Assembly: GCA_025506515.1 (NCBI GenBank)
Contig: CM046447.1
Location: 88,663,498 to 88,727,497 of the forward strand
From: Flaveria trinervia
Lineage: Eukaryota; Streptophyta; Magnoliopsida; Asterales; Asteraceae
Direction of reading: 5' to 3'
DNA length: 64,000 bases
Below the pieces are notes generated by a model. That model was not told the DNA's origin and ran no database searches. It worked only from the letters and a program-made list of their open reading frames with translations. Below, piece by piece: positions 58,420-64,000 of the stretch; within the stretch, counting starts at the first letter, position 1, and each line of letters opens with the position of its first letter. The position numbers and the translations under genes were made by a program.

Positions 58420-58444
58420 GTTACCATGCAGCTACACAGACAAA
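58420..58444. other. Spacer at the palindrome centre
   Basis: 25 bp separate GGGATCATTAT from ATAATGATCCC, the innermost paired bases. It contains ACCATGCAGCTAC, which also occurs as GTAGCTGCATGGT in the left arm at 58390 and so may be a copied scrap. Confidence 0.85.
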
Positions 58445-58589
58445 ATAATGATCCCAACTTTACCATGAAGCTACATCCCACCTTAATCAGCTTAACAGGA
58501 TCTTTCTCAGAGCTTAACAGACAACATAAGAGTATTTAAAGCAGCTTGAACTTGAGATAATCAAAGATAGAAAGACAACTAAGAAGAAA

Positions 58590-59390
58590 CTCAAGGAAGA
58601 AGCTGCAAAATCAGAGCCATCATCCAAAAGAGCATGAAAAAGTCTGCTAACAGGCAGAGGATGATGAGCTTCTTGAAGCTATATGGATTCTCTGGAAGGA
58701 GACTTGGCCCCATGTCTCTATCCACTATGGATGAGCATATTAGGGTGATCAAGCAGAAGATCAAAAGTGGAGAGCTCATTGACTTACACTCCACTCCAAG
58801 TCAAGCCCCACCTGAAGTGGAGGTTAAGGTTAAACAACCAGAGACAACACAACCTGGACCTCCTGCTGAAACTTAGCAAACTTATTCTTCTGATCCACAG
58901 CAGGGTCAACCTCCCTCTCCTTCTGAGCCTGAGAGAGAGGAAGTCCCAACTAGGAAAGACAGTGAAGATCAATCTGGTGCTACAGGCCAGTCTTCTTAGT
59001 TAAAATCTGGTAAGAGAAAGAAGAGGATGGCTTCTAAACCAAAGCCAAAGAAGAAGAAGACTTCACCCTCTTCTAAATCCCAGGTTGAGCCAGAACATCT
59101 TGAGATTGTGCAGCCAAAGGATGCTACATCAACTCCAATTGAAACAACTCCTGTAGCATCAGGAAGACCCATCTTGTCTTGGACATACACCACAAATCCA
59201 GAAAGATGACATGTCATTAGAGATCAAGGCATTGAAGACACTTACACATGGCAAGATATGTTTCAGTTGCCTCTGCATGACCTCTTTGATATAAGAAGAC
59301 ACTTTGACAGGCTAAAGGATCCTGATCACCTTGTGAAGAAAGGATTGGTGATCATCCTAACGAGGACTGTTGATATCTGAAGTCTTGTAA
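58590..59390 (+). pseudogene. Right-arm ORF remnant
   Basis: Frames read MKKSANRQRMMSFLKLYGFS (58634), STMDEHIRVIKQKIKSGEL, a Pro/Gln/Ser-rich stretch, MASKPKPKKKKTSPSSKSQ (59027), GRPILSWTYTTN and, shifted, WQDMFQLPLHDLFDIRRHF near 59250. A stop near 59380 precedes the polypurine tract. Same family as the left arm. No known domain recognised. Confidence 0.65.
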
Positions 59391-59410
59391 GTGTTTTGGT
59401 AGCATCAGCC

Positions 59411-59421
59411 TAGGGGGAGTT
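59411..59421 (+). other. Right-arm polypurine tract
   Basis: TAGGGGGAGTT directly precedes the LTR start TGTAGAGATTT. The mirror tract is at 57447-57457. Confidence 0.75.
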
Positions 59422-60206
59422 TGTAGAGATTTATCAAGAGGCTGATGCAACCTAAACATCTTAAGTCTATCTTGCATGCTGCACAAGTGCATTAAAGAAG
59501 AAGCTTAAGAAGTTTCACACATGAAATAGAAAATAATCTAAGTGTGAAATCTTCGAAGCCAAGACCAATATCTTTTGAAGCCAAACATGAAGTCTTCTGA
59601 AGCCTTAGAGACAAAGTCTTCCAAAGATTCAAGTTCATGAAGACAGATTTCTTCTGAAGACTATTAGTAACGTGCTTTATCTGATGTACTGTTCCATAAA
59701 GCTGGACACCTTTCCGCTGTATCTCTGCAAGTCACCAACTTACATGAGTTGGTGAAAAGGTCCATGCTTTTGGTAACTGTACATTGAGGTCTTGAGTCTG
59801 TACCTTCTACTTTATGTACTTTATCCTTTTTGTAATAGATAAGGATGTGAGCTATGGCATGTCATAGTCACAAATCAAAAGGCAATCTACCTTTTGACTC
59901 TACAATTGATTTTGTTTGTGTCTAGTCAATTGTATCCAGTTGGCTTTCAAAGTATAGACGGTTGTAGGATGTAGTATAAGTATCTCATGTTCTTGTATCT
60001 TTCAAATATGCTTTGTAACACTTGTAATAGAACATAAAGAAAGCAATATACTGCATTCTTGAAAACCATACACTTGTGTTATTTGTGTTCTATCTCTTGC
60101 ATTACTTGTGTTCTTAGTATCTCAACTTGGTTAATCCAGTTTACTATTTGATCAAAGTTTAGTTAATCTCCTCTTTGTGTTGTTGTGTTGTAACTTACAC
60201 CCTTCA
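59422..60206 (+). repeat. Right LTR of palindrome
   Basis: It runs from TGTAGAGATTTATCAAG to CACCCTTCA (785 bp). It includes repeated CTTCGGAAG/CTTCTGAAG-type words (59545-59670) and the stretch ACACTTGTAATAGAACATA. Confidence 0.8.
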
Positions 60207-60216
60207 ACGATCCTGC

Positions 60217-61122
60217 AGTGTAGTTAGTGGATGCCAGGGTGAGTCCAGGGATGATGATACTGCTAACACTGATCCATCTTACACGCCAGACCAGCCCAGC
60301 AGCCAAGGGGGAGCCTCTATCTCTAAGGGCTCCAGGAAAAAGAGGATGGCTCACCCTTATGGCAAAAAAGGTAAGAGGCCTAGATTTACTTTTACCCCAT
60401 CCACTACCACTACCACAGCCACCACTACTGCCACAGCCACCACCACATCTACCACACCCCCTACCACTACTAACACACTCCCAACCACCACTACTACAGC
60501 CACCCATTCACCATTCACTCTTATACCACCACCTATATTCACCACATCCACCACTACCACCACCAGCCACCAAGCAGGTCCATCAACCCACTCTACCTTC
60601 ACCAACGGACCCACTCTACCCTTCATTGGGGTAGAGGAACAGCTAGCAGCACTAAACCGGATGGTGCTAAAGTTGTTAGCTGCTGATGAGCAAATAGCAA
60701 CACAGCTAAGTCAGCTTGTGGAGCTCAATGCTGCTTAAGCACAGCATATTTCCTAACTCCAGGAGCAGAATGATCAATCAGTTAAGAGGATTAAGGAGTT
60801 GGAAGCAAAGAATAAGAAGATCATGCTCAGACTGAAAGGATCAAAAGATGAGCCTCTAAAGATCAGGGAAGGTGATGATGATGATGATGATGATGATGAG
60901 ATGATGATGGTGATGATGATGGTGAAGATGATGAGTCTGATGACAAAGATGATAGTGATGATGAAGGGTCAAGGGGAAAAAAGAGAGGAGATGACGATAA
61001 AGATGGTGATGCAGCTGCATCAGCCTCAGCTCAAGGTCAAGAAAGAAGGACAAAGAGAGCACAAGACCATGGAGCATCATCCTTAGCCCCTACTGTTGAA
61101 GGGTTGACTGATAAAGACAAAA
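60217..61122 (+). pseudogene. S2 3' ORF, middle part (low-complexity and acidic)
   Basis: After the palindrome the frame reads SGCQGESRDDDTANTDPSYT, KKRMAHPYGKKGKRPRF (nuclear-localisation-like basic run), a Thr/Pro-rich tract (about 60390-60610) and a heptad-like EEQLAALNRMVLKLL near 60635. Stops near 60736 and 60751 follow. An acidic Asp-rich tract from a GAT repeat (60871-60930) shifts frame. The text then runs to the splice donor at 61123. Confidence 0.6.
60871..60930 (+). repeat. GAT/ATG trinucleotide microsatellite
   Basis: GATGATGATGATGATGATGA and variants inside the ORF. A length change here accounts for the frame change between poly-Asp and poly-Met readings. Confidence 0.9.
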
Positions 61123-61269
61123 GTAATGACTAGATATTTATGTATTTGAAAACTTTGTACTTGAATATTATATTACAGTGGTGTAATTAATGTTTATATA
61201 TTTATCTAATGTTTAAAATGTCTTGATTAATTACTAATGTTTGATGTGTTACATGTTTAAATCAAGCAG
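61123..61269 (+). other. Probable spliceosomal intron in the S2 3' ORF (147 bp)
   Basis: The donor AAAA|GTAATG and acceptor CAAGCAG|AT enclose an AT-rich stretch with many stops. Removing it keeps frame from GLTDKDK into QTSQQDEGEIIHDLTDEQ. The sudden AT-rich change against coding-like flanks supports an intron. It is unproven without RNA. Confidence 0.65.
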
Positions 61270-62220
61270 ATCAAACATCTCAGCAAGATGAAGGAGAAAT
61301 CATACACGACCTGACTGATGAGCAACTTGCAGAGATGTTCAAGCTAAATCCAGATGAGCTGGTCAAAGATGCTCCTACTTTTGATGTGACAAGTGACGAT
61401 GAGCTAAATGACGTAGATGAAATAAAGATCGAAGATGTCACAGCTGACCTAGAGGGCAATGTGAACCCCGATTCGGGTGACACTCTCGGTAGTGTGACAT
61501 TCAACAAACTGGATGAGATGGAAAAAGAAACAGAGAAGAATAAGAGCCAAGCCCAAGCCTCGAACGCTAATGTTGATATAAAGAAGGCTGAAAGGGCAGC
61601 TTGTTTTGGTGAGATACGAGCCCAACGCACTGTTCAAAAGCCAATGCCTACACCAAGCTCTACAAGGTCAAGAAACATCTAAAGGTACCAGGCAAGATTA
61701 TTACGTGGGAATATTTTGAGGATCTTAACATTTATGCAGTTAAGAGGGTGAAGGGAATAGAGTACTGCAGATTCTCACATGATCTGAAGACTCTCCCTGG
61801 TTTTGAGCTCAACCAGCTGGCACACTTAAATTACTATATGCTGACCCTAGGAAAATGTCAGGCTGGTTTAAGGCTGCACTAAAGAAGGAATACCACAATA
61901 GATAGGTTAACTTCAGGCCTCAACAACCGAAGAGGTACATTCGTAGGTCTAAAGTGGATCCCATTTCCGGAAAGCCTAAGGTGGTGCTGAAGTGGAGTCC
62001 CCCGCGCACAATGTCCAAAATCCCCCTAAGGGAAATGCCACAGGACTTCACTCCACACTTCAAATGGTGGTATTATGATTGGAGAACAGGTGAAGCGGTC
62101 ATAGTTCTACAGAGAGAGAGAGCGCAAAATGGAAACTATTTGGGTGTTCGACCTTATGTGGCTAACCAACTTGTTTGCAGACGCTATTTATACATTATAC
62201 AAGTGGCCACTATTCTATGA
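61270..62220 (+). pseudogene. S2 3' ORF, C-terminal part
   Basis: The open frame 61335-61682 is acidic (LNPDELVKDAPTFDVTSDDE) and passes by a shift to KVPGKIITWEYFEDLNIYAV and GIEYCRFSHDLKTLPGFELN (61690-61820). After more breaks it reads KPKVVLKWSPPRTMSKIPLR and FTPHFKWWYYDWRTGEAVIV, ending at 62220. The Trp-rich end parallels the SWTYTTN end of the palindrome ORFs, so both may be C-termini of the same kind of ORF. Function unknown. Confidence 0.6.
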
Positions 62221-62305
62221 CGTGCAAGATATAGTACAAACCCTCCAGTTCTAGAACATTATATGACTTTGTTTTGCATTTGAGATACATACAGGAGTTA
62301 CTAGA

Positions 62306-62903
62306 TGTGAAGTTCGGCTGGATCGGTAGACATCCGAGCGTGTTCTTGACGAAAGGATAACAAAATCAAGACCAAGAGACAAACAATAAACACGATCTAT
62401 AATAAAATGGTATCATTGATAAAACCTAATGATTACAAAATCGTTACAACATAATATTCACGACTCTTGGCAAGGGGAGGTCGAGCATGATCTCCCCTCT
62501 AATCCTACAGCACCTAGGCCCCGGGCAGACTCCTCTCAAAACCCTTTATTTCTCTACACATTGAAACTGGTATATACAGGCCTCAGCTCATATTAGATGC
62601 GACTGGGCCCATTCGTGTGATTGGACCATGCGTATGGTTCAATCGTATGACTGGACCATGCGTATGGTTCAATCGTACGACTGGACCATACTTATGGTTC
62701 AGTATTATGAATATCCCAATCCCATCTCTCAGTCGCACGACTGGTCCATTAGCATGGCTCAGTCGTACGACTGAGTCTCATACGCATATGCTCCTGCGAA
62801 TGACCCAGTTTCATGTGTTTACAATATATCAGTTGTATTACATTAAGCCTAGACTATTCGATAAGCGACGGACACACTATATATGAAAATATATGCTCCA
62901 ACA
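62306..62903 (-). repeat. LTR of a further minus-strand element
   Basis: On the minus strand it starts TGTTGGAGCATATATTTTC after a tract CCAAGGGGGAATT. It carries an inverted-repeat array (plus 62595-62800), a TATA-like TGTATATACC (62570-62578) and an AATAAAG signal, and ends near GCCGAACTTCACA. Its U5 part recurs at 3760-3900. The exact end is uncertain by a few bases. Confidence 0.78.
62595..62800. repeat. CpG-rich inverted-repeat array in minus-strand LTR
   Basis: Units such as CATTCGTGTGATTGGA, CAATCGTACGACTGGA and CAGTCGTACGACTGAG lie just upstream (minus sense) of the TATA-like box. Confidence 0.78.
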
Positions 62904-62917
62904 AATTCCCCCTTGGA
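62904..62917 (-). other. Polypurine tract of the minus-strand element
   Basis: The minus strand reads CCAAGGGGGAATT directly before TGTTGGAGC, in the standard arrangement. A second similar tract (TTAGGGGGATTCC on the minus strand) lies at about 63403-63415. Confidence 0.7.
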
Positions 62918-63720
62918 CGTTGCTTGCGAATAGTAGATAACACCTCTTACAATCTTCAGTCAATCTTTGCTCTGGTTCCCAATAGAATCAAACTAAAAAC
63001 CATATTAGCCAACGTTGCCGATCCGTCAGGTTGCTACAGTATCCCTGAAAATGAATTTAGGCATAATAGCTTTCGTTTACTTTGAAGAACACCATCATAT
63101 CAGCAAGATTCCCCATATGACTGACTTTTCTAGATAATAACATGAACAGTTTTCCATTGCTTTAGTCTTCCCACAGGCTAACCAGATTAACATTAACACC
63201 TGCAAAAATTCCCACTCAAATTCAGCATTTCCCAATGTATAGACATTGTGCTCTCCTTGCGTCTTCACACGGTGTATTGGGCAAAAAGTAGAGGGTTTCA
63301 ATCCACAGCTGACAATCTCAACCAAATCAGCATGCACTCAGGTTCATCATCAGAAACCAGCTCACATCATCACTTTCTGATTGCGTCTTCAATTTCTCTA
63401 TACATGGAATCCCCCTAAGAATGGGAATCCTCTCTATGCGGATAGATAAAACTTGATTGGCCCATAAATAGTCAGATGCTCCTGACTACCCCACAAAATC
63501 AGCACCTACTACTGACATCTTCTCTTCTCTCTTTTGTGTTCTCTACATTCACCTATTCTGGAAGTCCAACAAATAATGGGGTATCCATCGAACTTATTTG
63601 AAAAAAGAACCTCAGGGTGAATATGCTTTGCTTATCCTCAAATCTGTGCAAGAGACGGTTCCAGGCCTTTTTTTTTGTCTGGAACACCGTTCATCCATAT
63701 GACGTGGAGGACAAATATCA
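62918..63720 (-). other. 3' non-coding part of the minus-strand element
   Basis: No protein was recognised. The G-rich tract at about 63410 (minus) suggests the multiple-PPT region seen in Sireviruses. The rest of the element lies outside the window. Confidence 0.45.
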
Positions 63721-63729
63721 CATTCGTGT

Positions 63730-64000
63730 GAATGGATGATGCGAATGATATATTCGTGAGACTAGTCATATAACTGGTCCAGTAGCATTACTGGTCATAA
63801 GACTGGTCCAGTAGCATGACTGGTCACAAGATTGGTCCAGTAGCATGACTGGTCATAAGACTGGTCCAGTCGTACGAATGTCCATTAGCATGGTCCAGTC
63901 GTACGAATGGTCCATTAGCATAATCCAGTCGCACGAATGGTCCACTAGCATGGTCCAGTCGCACAAATGGCCCATTAGCATGGTCCAGTCGCACGAATGG
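63730..64000. repeat. Tandem inverted-repeat arrays at the window edge
   Basis: Two unit types occur: about 30-bp CTGGTC-ATAAGACTGGTCCAGTAGCATGA (three copies) and 30-bp TCCATTAGCATGGTCCAGTC + GTACGAATGG (four copies). The second is the inverse of the 45991-46160 unit. The array continues beyond the window. Confidence 0.85.

Larger units (their letters stand above)
56651..60216. repeat. 3.57 kb palindrome: two 3' element ends, LTRs outward
   Basis: The left arm (56651-58419) is the reverse complement of the right arm (58445-60216), with a 25-bp spacer. The ends GCAGGATCGTTGAAGG and CCTTCAACGATCCTGC mirror each other. Each arm runs, from centre outward, truncated ORF, polypurine tract, LTR. 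The arms differ by scattered substitutions and small indels, so it is not recent. It interrupts the S2 3' ORF. Confidence 0.93.
45991..62225 (+). mobile_element. Sirevirus-like Ty1/copia element S2 with long 3' ORF
   Basis: Partial 5' LTR, primer-binding site, gag, protease, integrase, RT, RNase H, polypurine-like motif, long non-coding region with arrays and TATA, and a downstream ORF are in plus orientation. S1 is its inverted relative. No matching 3' LTR was identified, so the right edge (about 62225, where the last ORF part ends) is provisional. Stops in every domain show it is inactive. Confidence 0.78.

Noticed and set aside
56651..60216. Foldback DNA transposon or microRNA precursor
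   Set aside because: Arms contain polypurine tracts, LTRs and ORF ends of a retroelement, so the hairpin comes from duplicated retroelement ends.
60227..60634. Pro/Leu-rich and antisense Val-rich ORFs (60227-60634, 60357-60626)
   Set aside because: Shadow frames of the CCACCACTAC-rich tract in the S2 3' ORF.

Overview
The window looks like repeat-dense nuclear DNA of a flowering plant, probably an asterid eudicot. That placement is inferred from the type of elements and from one KAI2-family gene. There is one gene with a fully open, host-type structure: a two-exon KAI2-like alpha/beta-hydrolase (karrikin/KL receptor family) on the minus strand at 27637-29132. Almost everything else is LTR retrotransposon, mostly broken, with nested insertions. 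All relationships were read by eye from motifs and from copy-to-copy comparison inside the window; nothing was searched.

Layout. 1-3687: 3' part of a Ty3/gypsy chromovirus (G1), ending in a truncated 3' LTR. 3688-8015: fragments of other LTR elements, including a putative copia-type LTR split by a clean solo gypsy LTR (5415-7295, TSD TTAAC). About 9667-27265: a decayed Ty1/copia element (C1) acting as host for a stack of insertions. These are a Mutator-like MITE (9805-10197, 9-bp TSD), an antisense hAT transposase relic (10441-11110), a near-complete gypsy chromovirus G2 (11756-24461, TSD TCAAC) and, inside G2's integrase, an inverted gypsy G3 (17842-22622, TSD ATTAG/ATCAG). 27637-29132: the KAI2-like gene. 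31561-35442: a minus-strand copia element (C2) in permuted order, RT-RNaseH-LTR-gag-integrase around a single LTR.

35499-62225: two related Sirevirus-like copia elements facing away from each other, S1 (minus, 35499-45990, split by a 2.6 kb solo gypsy LTR) and S2 (plus, from 45991). S2 is followed by a long extra ORF (about 55650-62220) with a probable 147-bp intron. That ORF is interrupted by a 3.57 kb near-perfect palindrome (56651-60216), made of two 3' ends of another copia-type element with their LTRs pointing outward. 62306-64000: 3' end of a further minus-strand element.

Cross-cutting signal. LTRs and flanks of several unrelated families carry arrays of short CpG-rich inverted repeats of the form A(G/T)TCG-NN-CGA(A/C)T, near or downstream of TATA-like boxes. 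These arrays keep frames open by chance and account for many short ORFs that should not be called genes. No rRNA, tRNA, CRISPR array or bacterial feature was seen.
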